64,000 nucleotides of DNA from Nocardioides sp. LHD-245 (GTDB lineage: Bacteria; Actinomycetota; Actinomycetes; Propionibacteriales; Nocardioidaceae): assembly GCF_030929495.1 (NCBI RefSeq), contig NZ_JAVFWN010000014.1, positions 124,001 through 188,000 of the forward strand, written 5' to 3'. Made by a program: the position numbers and the translations under genes. The notes beneath the pieces are model-generated. The model made no database searches. It saw only the letters and a list, made by a program, of their open reading frames with translations, and was not told where the DNA came from. The first letter of the stretch is position 1. Each line of letters opens with the position of its first letter. Of this stretch, positions 40,097-49,191 are shown piece after piece.

Positions 40097-41234
40097 CGGC
40101 CAGCCCGAGCGCCGCCAGCCCGATCAGCACCGCGGCGGGCAGGCCGAGCCCGCCGACGCCGTAGCGCGCGACGATACCGGACGCGAGCGCCGCGCCGACG
40201 GCGATGCCGCCGTTGAACAGCACCGGGATCAGCGCTCCCGCGAGGGCCCGGTGTCCCGGTCCACCGAGGCGCAGGATCACCGTCTGCGCGAGTGGCGGGA
40301 GCGCGCCGGACGCCATCCCCCAGAGCGCGACGAGCCCCAGGCTGCCGTGGTTGCCGACGGCCAGCACCGCCACCGCGGTCAGGATCGTGGCCGCCACGAG
40401 ACCGCGCACCGTGCGGTCCACCCGCCCCGCGAGGACGACCCCGGCCGCCGAGGCCAGGCCGAAGACCAGCAGGGCCGCCGCGGGCGGTCCGCTCAGCCTC
40501 GTGATGTACGTGTAGGCCCCGTAGTGGCCGACCAGGACCAGGGCCACGAGGACGGTCACCACGACCATCGGGCGCAGCGAGCCCCCGCGCGCGTCCTCGG
40601 CGATGTGGTCGGCACCCCGGGCGGGTGACGTCGGGACGACACGCAGCACCAGCGCCGCCGCCGCCAGGCTCGCGCCAGCCAGCACCCCGAAGGACGCGCG
40701 CCAGCCGACCAGGTCCGCGACCAGGCGTCCGACCGGCGTCCCCAGGACCATCCCGAGGGTCGCGCCCCCGAGCACGACAGAGGTCGCCCGGCCCAGCAGC
40801 CGGTCGGGCACGAGGTCCGCCACGTGTGCGTTGACCGTCGACCAGAGCAGACCGACCGCGGCGGCGCCCAGGGTGCGTGCGACCAGCACGGCGGCGTACG
40901 ACGGCGCAAGGGCCGTGCCCGCGGCGGCGATCGCGAACACCGCCAGACTCCCGACGATCACGCCGGTACGCGGCAGGCCCCGGGTGAGCCGGACCAGCGG
41001 GATGCTCGCCACCACGACGACGGCCGCCCAGATGCTGACCAGCAGGCCGGCCGCGGACTCGGACACGGCGAGCCCGCGGCTCGTCGGGCCGAGGACCGCG
41101 GTGGGCAGCATCTCGCCGGTCACCATGACGAGGGTCGCGCCGCCGAGGACGAGCAGGACGGGCCAGGGCAGGCCCTCCGAACCTGCTGCGGACGGCGTCG
41201 CGGATGGTCCGGGGGCGGGGGTGGTGGAGGTCAT
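40002..41234 (-). CDS. MFS transporter (drug/proton antiporter type)
   Basis: 410 residues with 12 hydrophobic segments. Motif A region VRLTRGLPRTGVIVG near residue 80; LLGRATSVVLGGATLGMVLGTPVGRLVADLVGWRASFGVLAG (near 145-186) is typical of the DHA1 family, including CynX/YdhP-like transporters. It is divergent from a MerR regulator across a long-spacer promoter, the classic layout of an efflux gene induced by its substrate. The last 32 codons overlap the convergent membrane protein gene. Confidence 0.88.
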   Translation of the reverse strand: MTSTTPAPGPSATPSAAGSEGLPWPVLLVLGGATLVMVTGEMLPTAVLGPTSRGLAVSESAAGLLVSIWAAVVVVASIPLVRLTRGLPRTGVIVGSLAVFAIAAAGTALAPSYAAVLVARTLGAAAVGLLWSTVNAHVADLVPDRLLGRATSVVLGGATLGMVLGTPVGRLVADLVGWRASFGVLAGASLAAAALVLRVVPTSPARGADHIAEDARGGSLRPMVVVTVLVALVLVGHYGAYTYITRLSGPPAAALLVFGLASAAGVVLAGRVDRTVRGLVAATILTAVAVLAVGNHGSLGLVALWGMASGALPPLAQTVILRLGGPGHRALAGALIPVLFNGGIAVGAALASGIVARYGVGGLGLPAAVLIGLAALGLAATAAPSGARRSSRPRTPSGRPGTGRPPRPAA

Positions 41235-41241
41235 GTCCTCG

Positions 41242-41273
41242 ACGCTAGAGTTTCACACTGATGTCAATGTCAA
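41242..41273 (-). promoter_or_regulatory. MerR-type long-spacer promoter of the MFS gene
   Basis: On the minus strand TTGACA (-35, 41268-41273) and TAGCGT (-10, 41242-41247) are 20 bp apart, longer than the usual 17, as in MerR-activated promoters. The spacer holds an imperfect dyad (TTCACA near TGTCAA). The -10 ends 7 nt before the ATG. Confidence 0.6.
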
Positions 41274-41318
41274 GGTCCGGCGACGAGGATGTGAGGCAGC
41301 AGACATGAGGACGCAGAT

Positions 41319-41705
41319 ATGGACCCAGCCGTGAGGATCGGCGAGCTGGCCGAGCGGACCGGGGTCCCGACCCGGCTGATCCGCTACTACGAGCAGCAGG
41401 AGCTGCTCAGCGCGGACCGCCTCCCCAACGGCTACCGGACCTACGGTGAGGCGCACGTCGAGCGGATCGAGCGGATCGCCGGCCTGGTCCAGGCCGGCGT
41501 CCCGACCCGGCTGGTCAAGGTGCTCCTCGAGGCCGAGGAGGCATGTGCGCGAGAACAGGTCACCTGCTCGGCCGAGGTGGCCGTCCTGCTCGCGCAGGAA
41601 CTGGTCGGCCTGGAGAAGCGGATCGCCTGCCTGAGTCGCAGCCGTGACACCATCCGGCAGTTCCTCGCCAAGGTCGGCGCCGGCGCCGACCTGTCCACGG
41701 CGTAG
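41319..41705 (+). CDS. MerR-family transcriptional regulator
   Basis: 128 residues. N-terminal MerR winged helix (VRIGELAERTGVPTRLIRYYEQQELLSADRLPNGYRTYGEAHVERIERIAGLVQAGVPTRLVKVLLE) and a C-terminal dimerisation helix (AVLLAQELVGLEKRIACLSRSRDTIRQFLAKV). Three Cys residues could bind metal or sense redox, but the pattern matches no specific metal sensor. It likely activates the divergent MFS gene through the 20-bp spacer promoter. Confidence 0.87.
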   Translation: MDPAVRIGELAERTGVPTRLIRYYEQQELLSADRLPNGYRTYGEAHVERIERIAGLVQAGVPTRLVKVLLEAEEACAREQVTCSAEVAVLLAQELVGLEKRIACLSRSRDTIRQFLAKVGAGADLSTA

Positions 41706-41729
41706 TCCGCCGGGACGCACTTCAGGACG

Positions 41730-41791
41730 TTGCGGTTTGGTCCCAAACCGCAACGATCCGGGCCGAATTCGTGCGGTTTGTGCCCAATCGG
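41730..41791 (+). repeat. 62-bp palindromic dispersed element, copy 2
   Basis: The same 24-bp palindrome (41730-41753) is followed by a second unit TGCGGTTTGTGCCCAATCGG (41772-41791), 41 bp after the first; here the second unit is closest to the palindrome. It lies between the convergent ends of the MerR gene and the luciferase-like gene. Confidence 0.85.
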
Positions 41792-41807
41792 CGTGACGCG
41801 TCGCGCC

Positions 41808-42824
41808 TCAGCGCCAGCCGAGACCCGGAGCCACGTGCGTCAGGATCGACTCGATGACGTGGGCGTTGTAGTCGACGCCCAGCTGGTTGGGGACCGTCAG
41901 CAGGAGCGTGTCGGCCTCGGCGACAGCCTCGTCGCCGCGCAGCTGCTCGATGAGCTGGTCCGGCTCCGCGGCGTACGAGCGGCCGAAGATCGCGCGCATG
42001 TCGTCGATCTGGCCGACCTGGTCGTCCTCGGGACGGCCGCCGAAGTACATCCGGTCCTCGTCGGAGACGAGCGGGAAGATGGAGCGGCTGACGGACACCC
42101 GCGCCTGGTGCGCGTGGCCGGCGGCGGCCCAGGCCTCGCGGAACACCCGGATCTGGTCGGCCTGCTGGACGTGGAACGGCTGGCCGCTCTCGTCCTCCTT
42201 GAGGGTCGAGCTCATCAGGTTCATGCCGAGCTCGGCGGCCCAGCGGGCGGTGCCGTTGGAGGCGGCGCCCCACCAGATCCGGTCGCGCAGACCCTCGGAG
42301 TGCGGCTCCAGTCGGAGCAGACCCGGCGGGTTGGCGAACATCGGCCGCGGACTGGGCTGGGCGAAGCCGTCGCCCTTGAGCACCTCGAGGAGGACCTCGG
42401 TGTGCCGGCGGGCCATGTCTGCCTCGGTCTCGCCCTCCGCCGGCGCGTACCCGAAGTAGCGCCAGCCGTCGACGACCTGCTCGGGTGACCCGCGCGAGAT
42501 GCCGAGTTGCAGCCGGCCGCCCGAGATCAGGTCGGCGGCGCCGGCGTCCTCGGCGAAGTACATCGGGTTCTCGTAGCGCATGTCGATCACGCCGGTGCCG
42601 ATCTCGATCCGGCTGGTCCGCGCCCCGATCGCGGCGAGCAGGGGGAACGGGCTGGCGAGCTGCCGGGCGAAGTGGTGCACGCGGAAGTACGCGCCGTCCG
42701 CGCCGAGCTCCTCCGCGGCGACCGCGAGGTCGATCGACTGGAGCAGGGTGTCGGAGGCGGTCCGCACCTGGGAGTGCGGGCTCGGCGTCCAGTGGCCGAA
42801 CGAGAGGAACCCGATCTTCTTCAT
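41808..42824 (-). CDS. LLM-class (luciferase-like) flavin-dependent oxidoreductase
   Basis: 338 residues from ATG 42824 (MKKIGFLSFGHWTP). Bacterial luciferase-like TIM barrel: AAEELGADGAYFRVHHFARQLASPFPLLAAIGARTSRIEIGTGVIDMRYENPMYFAEDAGAADLISGGRLQLGISRGSP (residues about 34-112), then IWWGAASNGTARWAAELGMNLMSS. The family uses reduced FMN/F420 from a separate reductase. Substrate unknown. Its start lies next to an inverted repeat (42828-42845). Confidence 0.87.
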   Translation of the reverse strand: MKKIGFLSFGHWTPSPHSQVRTASDTLLQSIDLAVAAEELGADGAYFRVHHFARQLASPFPLLAAIGARTSRIEIGTGVIDMRYENPMYFAEDAGAADLISGGRLQLGISRGSPEQVVDGWRYFGYAPAEGETEADMARRHTEVLLEVLKGDGFAQPSPRPMFANPPGLLRLEPHSEGLRDRIWWGAASNGTARWAAELGMNLMSSTLKEDESGQPFHVQQADQIRVFREAWAAAGHAHQARVSVSRSIFPLVSDEDRMYFGGRPEDDQVGQIDDMRAIFGRSYAAEPDQLIEQLRGDEAVAEADTLLLTVPNQLGVDYNAHVIESILTHVAPGLGWR

Positions 42825-42827
42825 GAC

Positions 42828-42845
42828 TGGTTGAACCGTCAACCA
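42828..42845. promoter_or_regulatory. Inverted repeat upstream of the luciferase-like gene
   Basis: TGGTTGA-ACCG-TCAACCA: perfect 7-bp arms, 4-nt centre, directly upstream of the ATG (ends 4 nt before). It is a plausible operator of a MarR/TetR-like repressor encoded elsewhere. Confidence 0.5.
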
Positions 42846-42868
42846 ACGTGGGGCATTCCCTGACTGCC

Positions 42869-42894
42869 TGAATCCCCGGTCAGCCGGGGATTCA
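42869..42894 (-). terminator. Hairpin downstream of rsmB
   Basis: TGAATCCCCGG (42869-42879) and CCGGGGATTCA (42884-42894) are perfect inverses around a 4-nt loop. The hairpin lies 48 nt past the rsmB stop. No U-tract is visible, as is common in high-GC actinobacteria. Confidence 0.55.
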
Positions 42895-42941
42895 TGCACT
42901 TGTTGGGGGTTGCAACGGCCAACAAGCGCAGGAACTACCCA

Positions 42942-44354
42942 TCAAGTACGGCGCAGCAGCGCGAGGAACATCGCGTCGGTCTCGTGTCGGTGCGGCCACA
43001 GCTGGACGGTGCCGGGCAGCGGCCCTTCGGCGTCCGGTACGCCGGGCAGGTGCTCGCGCACGTCGTCGAGGCGTAGCCCCGACGACACCGTGTGGTCGGC
43101 GAGTGCGGCGGTCACCACGTCGGCGGTCTCGGCCAGCACGGGCGAGCAGGTCGCGTAGAGCAGCGCTCCCCCCGGCCGCAGCACCCGCGCCGCCTCGGCG
43201 AGCAGTGCGCGTTGGAGCGCCACGAGCCCGGCCAGGTCGGCGGGGGTGCGCCGCCAGCGCGCCTCGGGGCGCCGGCGGAGGGCGCCGAGACCGGTGCAGG
43301 GCGCGTCGAGCAGGATCCGGTCGGCGCTGCCGTCGGCGAACGGGGCCCGCGTCGCGTCGGCGCGGACGACGCCCGCCAGGCCCGGACCGCCGGCCGCGGC
43401 GCGGGCCACGAGGCGGGCCCGGTGGTGGTGCAGCTCCACACCGGTCACCGTCGCGCCCCTGGCGGCGGCGAGGGCGGCCAGCAGCGACGCCTTGCCGCCG
43501 GGACCGGCGCAGAGGTCGACCCAGCGCTCGTCGCGTCCCTGGACGGTCGCCGCGGCGAGCGCCAGCGCGACCAGCTGCGAGCCCTCGTCCTGGACCCCCG
43601 CCCGGCCCTCGGCGACCGCGGGGACCGCCGCCGGGTCGCCTCCGTCGAGCACGACGCCGTACGGCGAGTACGGGGTCGGCGTGCCGGGAAGCTCCTCGCG
43701 CTCGACCCGCCCCGGCCGAGCCACCAGGGTGACCCGCGGCGGCACGTTGTCGGCGGCCAGCAGCGCGGGGAGCTCGTCGTCACGGTCACCCAGCGCGCGC
43801 CCCAGCTCGGCGACCACCCAGGCCGGATGGCTGTGGGCCACGGCGAGGTCGGCCGGCGCGACCTGCGCCAGCCAGGCATCGAGGTCCTGCGCCGCCACCT
43901 TGCGCAGCACGGCGTTGCTGAAGCCGGCCGCGCCCTGGTTGACCTGGGCGCGGACCAGCGTGACGGTCGTGTCGATCGCCGCGTGGGTGGGCACCCGCAT
44001 CGCCAGCAGCTGGTGGGCGCCGAGGCGCAGCGCGTCGAGCACCTTCGCCTCGACCTTGCGCAGCGGTCGGTCCACACACGCGGCCAGCACGGCGTCGTAG
44101 GTGCCCTGCCGGCGGATCGTGCCCGACGCGAGCTCCGTCGCGAAGGCGGCGTCGCGGCCGGTCAGGCCGTGCCGGGCGAGGACGGTGGGCAGCAGCAGGT
44201 TGGTGAAGCCGCCGTCGACGCGCACCGCCTTCAACACCTCGAAGGCAGCCAGTCGGGCGGGGTCGACCGCCCGCCTCGCCGGCCTGCTCGACGGTGGCCT
44301 ACTCAAAGGTCGCGGTCTCCGCGAGGCGTACGCCGCGCGCCCAGTCGGCCGCAC
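42942..44354 (-). CDS. rsmB: 16S rRNA (cytosine-967-C5)-methyltransferase RsmB
   Basis: 470 residues from GTG 44354. A NusB-like N-terminal domain ([55 protein letters not shown]) precedes the SAM-methyltransferase domain: [18 protein letters not shown] (SAM motif I), [20 protein letters not shown] (the PCxG catalytic Cys) and [15 protein letters not shown] (the second, TCS, Cys). It methylates C967 of 16S rRNA. The gene overlaps fmt by 56 nt from this start; a TTG at 44306 would shorten the overlap. Confidence 0.9.
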   Translation of the reverse strand: MRPTGRAAYASRRPRPLSRPPSSRPARRAVDPARLAAFEVLKAVRVDGGFTNLLLPTVLARHGLTGRDAAFATELASGTIRRQGTYDAVLAACVDRPLRKVEAKVLDALRLGAHQLLAMRVPTHAAIDTTVTLVRAQVNQGAAGFSNAVLRKVAAQDLDAWLAQVAPADLAVAHSHPAWVVAELGRALGDRDDELPALLAADNVPPRVTLVARPGRVEREELPGTPTPYSPYGVVLDGGDPAAVPAVAEGRAGVQDEGSQLVALALAAATVQGRDERWVDLCAGPGGKASLLAALAAARGATVTGVELHHHRARLVARAAAGGPGLAGVVRADATRAPFADGSADRILLDAPCTGLGALRRRPEARWRRTPADLAGLVALQRALLAEAARVLRPGGALLYATCSPVLAETADVVTAALADHTVSSGLRLDDVREHLPGVPDAEGPLPGTVQLWPHRHETDAMFLALLRRT

Positions 44355-45234
44355 TCATCTGCTTCTTCCCGAACGCCTTGACCTCGGTCAGCCGGACCGG
44401 GTCGCTGCCCGTGCCGACCAGCACCTCGCTCTTGCCGACCCGGATCGCGCCGGGCGTGAGCTCGGGGCCGTCGGAGCTGCCGGGGACGATCTCGACCCGG
44501 CCGAGCTTGACCCGCTCACCGTCGAGCGTCGTCCAGGCGCCGGGGCCGGGCGTGCACGCGCGGATCCGGCGGTCGACGCCGACCGCCGGCTCCTTCCAGT
44601 CGACGCGGGCGTCGTCGACGCTGATCTTGGGGGCCAGACTGATCCCGTCGGCCGGCTGCTCACGCGCCTCGAGCGATCCGTCGGCGATGCCGTCGAGGGT
44701 CGCGACCAGCAGGCTGGAGCCGCCCTCGGCCAGCCGCCCGAGCAGGTCGCCGGCGGTGTCGGTCGGCCGGATCCGCTCGGTCATCACCCCGAACGTCGGG
44801 CCGGCATCGAGCGCCTCGACGATGCGGAAGGTCGTCGCGCCGGTGAACTCGTCGCCGCCCCAGATGGAGTGCTGCACCGGCGCGGCGCCGCGCCAGGCCG
44901 GCAGCACCGAGAAGTGCAGGTTGACCCAGCCGTGCGGGGGGATGTCGAGCGCACTGCGCGGGATGAGCGCGCCATAGGCCACGACCGGGCAGCAGTCCGG
45001 CTCCAGCGCCCGCAGCGCCTCCTGGAACTCGGGCTCGCGCGGGTGTACGGGCTTGAGGATGGGCACACCCAGCTCCCCCGCGCGCTGCGCCACCGGGCTC
45101 GGCGTGAGCTTGCGCCCGCGGCCGGCGGGGGCGTCGGGACGGGTGACCACCCCGACCAGCTCGTGAGCCGACGAGGCGATCGCGTCGAGCGCGGGGACCG
45201 CGACCTCCGGGGTGCCGGCGAAGACGACTCTCAT
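44299..45234 (-). CDS. fmt: Methionyl-tRNA formyltransferase
   Basis: 311 residues from ATG 45234 ([19 protein letters not shown]). Conserved motifs: [59 protein letters not shown] (HxSLLP-type, with V for the usual L) and the C-terminal binding domain. It formylates initiator Met-tRNA with 10-formyl-THF. It overlaps def by 4 nt, as in the canonical def-fmt pair. Confidence 0.96.
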   Translation of the reverse strand: MRVVFAGTPEVAVPALDAIASSAHELVGVVTRPDAPAGRGRKLTPSPVAQRAGELGVPILKPVHPREPEFQEALRALEPDCCPVVAYGALIPRSALDIPPHGWVNLHFSVLPAWRGAAPVQHSIWGGDEFTGATTFRIVEALDAGPTFGVMTERIRPTDTAGDLLGRLAEGGSSLLVATLDGIADGSLEAREQPADGISLAPKISVDDARVDWKEPAVGVDRRIRACTPGPGAWTTLDGERVKLGRVEIVPGSSDGPELTPGAIRVGKSEVLVGTGSDPVRLTEVKAFGKKQMSAADWARGVRLAETATFE

Positions 45235-45776
45235 CGGCCGAAGCCCCCGGTCGCGTGCGGAGACACCTTGATGGTCGGCTTCTCCAGCCCGAACCACTCC
45301 GACTCCCGGATCTCGCGCATGGCCGCCTTGCGACCGGCCTCGTCGAGGCGGTCGATGAACAGGATCCCGTCCAGGTGGTCGGTCTCGTGCTGGATGGCGC
45401 GGGCGAGCAGGTCGGACCCCGCGATGGTGACCGGCTCGCCGTGCATGTCGAAGCCGGTCGCCGTCACCGACAGCGCGCGCAGGCAGTCGTAGGTCAGCTC
45501 GGGCAGCGACAGACAGCCCTCGGGGCCGTCCTGGGTCTCGTCGGAGAGCTGGAGCGCCGGGTTGACGAGGTGGCCGACCTCGCCGTCGACGTACCAGGTG
45601 AAGACCCGCAGACCCACGCCGATCTGGGGCGCGGCCAACCCGGCGCCGGGTGCGTCGAGCATCGTGTCGGTCAGGTCGGTGACCAGCTGGCGCAGCTCGG
45701 CGTCGAAATGGACGACCTCGATCGCGGGCTTGCGCAGGACGGGGTCGCCGAAGAGTCGGATGGGTCGGATCGCCAC
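45231..45776 (-). CDS. def: Peptide deformylase
   Basis: 181 residues, GTG start. Motif 1 [12 protein letters not shown], motif 2 EGCLSLPE (metal Cys), motif 3 QHETDHLDG (metal His pair and catalytic Glu) are all present. It removes formyl groups from nascent chains using Fe2+. It is followed by fmt with an ATGA overlap and preceded by priA, 27 nt away. Confidence 0.97.
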   Translation of the reverse strand: MAIRPIRLFGDPVLRKPAIEVVHFDAELRQLVTDLTDTMLDAPGAGLAAPQIGVGLRVFTWYVDGEVGHLVNPALQLSDETQDGPEGCLSLPELTYDCLRALSVTATGFDMHGEPVTIAGSDLLARAIQHETDHLDGILFIDRLDEAGRKAAMREIRESEWFGLEKPTIKVSPHATGGFGR

Positions 45777-45803
45777 CGCGTCAGCCTATCGGCGCACCGG
45801 TGG

Positions 45804-47849
45804 TCACAGCTCCCAGGGATCGACCTGGATCCGCACCGGCTCCAGCTTGCGGGCCGAGCGCAGCCGCTGCGCCTCCGCCAGCGACCGGGCCAGCTCGGTG
45901 CCCAGTGCTCGCGGGACGCGCAGCACCAGCCGCTCCACGTCGGGGTCGTGGGTGGGGACCGGGCCGAGGACCTCGGTGGACTCGGGCAGCGCCAGCAGGG
46001 CGCGCAGGTCGTCGAGAGCGCCCGGCGGGCCGGTCACGGTCGCCAGTCGGGCCGCCGGCGGCAGCCGCGCCTCCCACCGCTCCTCGGCCTCGCGTACGGC
46101 GAACCCGGCCGAGTCCCAGCGCACCAGCGCCTGCAGCGCGGGCGCGGCCGGATCGCCCACCGCCAGCGCGCGCCCACCGGGGCCGAGCAGCCCGACGGCG
46201 TTGCACCAGCGGCGCAGCGCCTCCTCCGGGGCACGCATGCTGTCGCGCCCCAGCGCCCACCAGGTGTCGAGCAGGAGGACGACGGCGTACCCGTCGTCGG
46301 CGACCGGCTCGGCGCCCGGCGTCGCGACCACGATCCGCGGCTCGGGGCCTACCCGGGCCCGGACCTGGTCGCCGGAGGACGACACGACCGGGACCTTCGG
46401 GAAGCTGCGGCCCAGCTCGTCGGCCGTCCGGGCATCACCGACGACCGGCGCCCGCAGCCCGGTCGCGCCGCACTCGCCGCACGACCAGCCGGGCGCCTCG
46501 GTGGCGCACCAGCGGCAGCGCGGCGGCGTGGTCGGCCCGGTCAGCTCCAGCGGCCCCGCGCACGCCCGGCACCGCGCCGGGGTCCGGCAGCGCTCGCAGG
46601 CCAGCCGCAGGGCGTAGCCGGAGCGCGGCGTCTGGACCAGCGCCGGCCCCCGGGCCAGACCCCAGCGCAGCGCGTCGTGCGCCTCCCGCGGCACCCGAGC
46701 CGCCCCGGCGCTCGGGTCGCGCGCGATCGCGACATCGGTCGCCCCGCTGATGCCGATCAGCGCCCGCTCGCGCACCGCGGCCCGCGGCAGCGCGATCTCC
46801 CGCGCCCAGCCGGTGCGGAGCAGGTGCTGCGCCTCGACGGTCCGCGCGAAACCGCCCACCAGCGCCGCCGCGCCTTCCTGCTCGGCGCGCAGCAACAGGA
46901 TCTCGCGGACATGCGGGTAGGGCGCCCGCGGCTCGGCGTGGAGGTCGTCGCCGTCGTCCCACATCGCCACCAGCCCGAGGTCACGGACCGGGGCGAAGGC
47001 GGCGGAGCGGGTGCCGACGACGATCCGCCGCTCGCCCCGACTGACCGCGAGGAACTCGCGGTAGCGCGCGGCGGGGCCGGCGTCGGCCTGGAGGGCGACG
47101 TGGTGGCCCTCGCCCAGCACGGCGGTGAGGGCGGCGTCGACGCGGGCGACGTCGCGGTGGTCGGGTAGGCACAGCACGCTCCCGCGGCCGGCCGCCAGCG
47201 CCGAGCCGGCGAGGTGGGCCAGCAGCAGCGGCCAGTCCTCCCCCGGGCCGGCCGACCACACCGCCCGGGGCGGATGCCCGCTGCGCAGGTGAGCCAGGAA
47301 CGGAGCCGCCGCGGGATAGGCCGACCAGGCGCGCTCGGCATCGCCGGCGTCGTACGTCAGGGGCGGCTCGGGCGGCGTCGGCTCCTTCTCCGTGGTGGCG
47401 TGTCGGGGCGGGACGGCGAGCCGACGCACGTCGGCGCTGACGCCGGCGTACCGCTCGGCGACCCGCTCGCACAGGGCCGCCACGGCGGGGCTGAGGACGG
47501 GCTCGGGGCTGACCAGCCGCCTCAGCGGCGCCAGCCGGCCCTCGTGGTCGGACGCGGCGGAGCGGGCGAGCACGAACCCGTCGACGTCCTGTCCGCCGAA
47601 GCGCGCCTTGACCCGGCTGCCGGGCACGGCCCCCTCGGCCATGGCGGCCGGGACGGCGTAGTCGAAGACCCGATCGAGGTGGGCCAGCGGCAGGTCGAGC
47701 ACGACCCGGGCCACCGGGTCCACCTCGGCGATCTGCGCCTCGGCGACCTTCCGGGCCCGGGTGGCGGCCGCCTTGGCCCGCCCCTCGGCCGCCCGGTCCC
47801 GAACGAGGCCGGGCAGCTCCAATGCCGGCTCGTCGGGAGTGGGGGTCAT
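45804..47849 (-). CDS. priA: Primosomal protein N' (PriA) without helicase motifs
   Basis: 681 residues. The N-terminal 3'BD domain (VARVVLDLPLAHLDRVFDYAVPAAMAEGAVPGSRVKARFGGQDVDGFVLARS) and the zinc-binding region with CERC, CRAC, CRWC and CGEC (about residues 425-470) are those of PriA. The Walker A position reads VWSAGPGEDWPLLL with no GKT, and the DEEH position reads WDDGDDLHAEPRAPYPHVREI. So ATP-dependent helicase activity is probably lost, as in other actinobacteria. It should act in replication-fork restart through DNA and protein binding. Confidence 0.9.
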   Translation of the reverse strand: MTPTPDEPALELPGLVRDRAAEGRAKAAATRARKVAEAQIAEVDPVARVVLDLPLAHLDRVFDYAVPAAMAEGAVPGSRVKARFGGQDVDGFVLARSAASDHEGRLAPLRRLVSPEPVLSPAVAALCERVAERYAGVSADVRRLAVPPRHATTEKEPTPPEPPLTYDAGDAERAWSAYPAAAPFLAHLRSGHPPRAVWSAGPGEDWPLLLAHLAGSALAAGRGSVLCLPDHRDVARVDAALTAVLGEGHHVALQADAGPAARYREFLAVSRGERRIVVGTRSAAFAPVRDLGLVAMWDDGDDLHAEPRAPYPHVREILLLRAEQEGAAALVGGFARTVEAQHLLRTGWAREIALPRAAVRERALIGISGATDVAIARDPSAGAARVPREAHDALRWGLARGPALVQTPRSGYALRLACERCRTPARCRACAGPLELTGPTTPPRCRWCATEAPGWSCGECGATGLRAPVVGDARTADELGRSFPKVPVVSSSGDQVRARVGPEPRIVVATPGAEPVADDGYAVVLLLDTWWALGRDSMRAPEEALRRWCNAVGLLGPGGRALAVGDPAAPALQALVRWDSAGFAVREAEERWEARLPPAARLATVTGPPGALDDLRALLALPESTEVLGPVPTHDPDVERLVLRVPRALGTELARSLAEAQRLRSARKLEPVRIQVDPWEL

Positions 47850-47881
47850 GCCGGAAGTTCTACCAGCGGGGTCCGATCTAT

Positions 47882-47897
47882 CCCCGACCCGTCGGGG
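47882..47897 (-). terminator. Hairpin at the end of metK
   Basis: CCCCGAC (47882-47888) and GTCGGGG (47891-47897) are perfect inverses with a 2-nt gap, ending 3 nt after the metK stop on the minus strand. A 2-nt loop means only about six pairs form; no U-tract. Confidence 0.4.
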
Positions 47898-47899
47898 GA

Positions 47900-49099
47900 T
47901 CAGAGACCGGCGGCGGCCTTCAGCGCGTCGGCGCGGTCGGTGCGCTCCCAGGTGAACTCGGGAAGCTCGCGGCCGAAGTGACCGTAGGCGGCCGTCTTGG
48001 CGTAGATCGGGCGACGCAGGTCGAGATCGCGCAGGATCGCGGCGGGACGCAGGTCGAAGACCTCCAGCACCGCCTCCTGGATCTTCTCGTCCGCGACGAC
48101 GCCCGTGCCGAAGGTCTCGACGAAGACACCGACCGGCTTCGCGACGCCGATCGCGTAGGCGACCTGGACCTCGGCGCGGCGAGCGAGGCCCGCGGCAACG
48201 ATGTTCTTGGCGACCCAGCGCATGGCGTAGGCGGCCGAGCGGTCGACCTTGGACGGGTCCTTGCCCGAGAACGCGCCGCCACCGTGGCGCGCCATGCCGC
48301 CGTAGGTGTCGACGATGATCTTGCGACCGGTCAGGCCGGCGTCGCCCATCGGACCGCCGACGACGAAGCGGCCGGTGGGGTTGATGAAGAGCTGGTGGCC
48401 CTCGGAGGGGACCGACGAGGCGAACTGCTCGAGCACCGGCTCGATCACGTTGACCGTGATGTCCTTGGCCAGGGTGTCCTGGTCGACGTCCTCGGCGTGC
48501 TGGGTCGACAGCACGACGGTGTCGACGCGCACCGGACGGTCGTCCTCGTCGTACTCGATGGTGACCTGGGTCTTGCCGTCGGGGCGCAGGTAGGGCAGCG
48601 TGCCGTCCTTGCGCACCGCGGTGAGCCGCTCGGCCAGCGTCTGCGCGATCTTGATCGGCAGCGGGAAGAGCTCCGGGGTGTCGTCGCAGGCGTAGCCGAA
48701 CATCAGGCCCTGGTCGCCCGCGCCCTGCCTGTCGAGCTCGTCGCCCGATCCGTCGACGCGCTCCTCGAACGCGTCGTCGACGCCCTGGGCGATGTCGGCC
48801 GACTGCGCGCCGATCGCCACCTGCACGCCACAGGAGTTGCCGTCGAAGCCCTTCTCGGAGGAGTCGTAGCCGATCTCGAGGATCTTCTCGCGCACCAGCT
48901 GGGCGACCGGGGCGTAGGCCTCGGTGGTCACCTCACCGGCGACGACGACCAGGCCGGTGGTCAGCAGGGTCTCGACGGCGACCCGGCTCTTGGGGTCATG
49001 CTCGAGCAGATAGTCGAGCACGGTGTCGCTGATCTGGTCGGCGATCTTGTCCGGGTGACCCTCGGTCACCGACTCCGACGTGAACAGACGTCCGGTCAT
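47900..49099 (-). CDS. metK: S-adenosylmethionine synthetase
   Basis: 399 residues from ATG 49099 ([25 protein letters not shown]). Signature motifs: [33 protein letters not shown], and [19 protein letters not shown] (the phosphate loop). It condenses methionine and ATP to SAM, with release of PPi and Pi. No SAM riboswitch structure is seen in the 92-nt upstream gap. It lies downstream of coaBC, as in many actinobacteria. Confidence 0.98.
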   Translation of the reverse strand: MTGRLFTSESVTEGHPDKIADQISDTVLDYLLEHDPKSRVAVETLLTTGLVVVAGEVTTEAYAPVAQLVREKILEIGYDSSEKGFDGNSCGVQVAIGAQSADIAQGVDDAFEERVDGSGDELDRQGAGDQGLMFGYACDDTPELFPLPIKIAQTLAERLTAVRKDGTLPYLRPDGKTQVTIEYDEDDRPVRVDTVVLSTQHAEDVDQDTLAKDITVNVIEPVLEQFASSVPSEGHQLFINPTGRFVVGGPMGDAGLTGRKIIVDTYGGMARHGGGAFSGKDPSKVDRSAAYAMRWVAKNIVAAGLARRAEVQVAYAIGVAKPVGVFVETFGTGVVADEKIQEAVLEVFDLRPAAILRDLDLRRPIYAKTAAYGHFGRELPEFTWERTDRADALKAAAGL

Positions 49100-49191
49100 G
49101 GTGGTGGGAACTCCTGATGGGGGGCGGGTGGGCGGTGGTCCAACGATACGGACGGGCTGGGGTGATGCCCGAGAGGTCTCAGTACGTGTCG

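Noticed and set aside
42894-43076. Short plus-strand frame starting MHLLGVATANKRR
   Set aside because: It overlaps the rsmB 3' end in the opposite direction and has no support.
49100-49191. SAM riboswitch upstream of metK
   Set aside because: The 92-nt gap shows no SAM-I, SAM-II or SAM-IV-like core that I could recognise.
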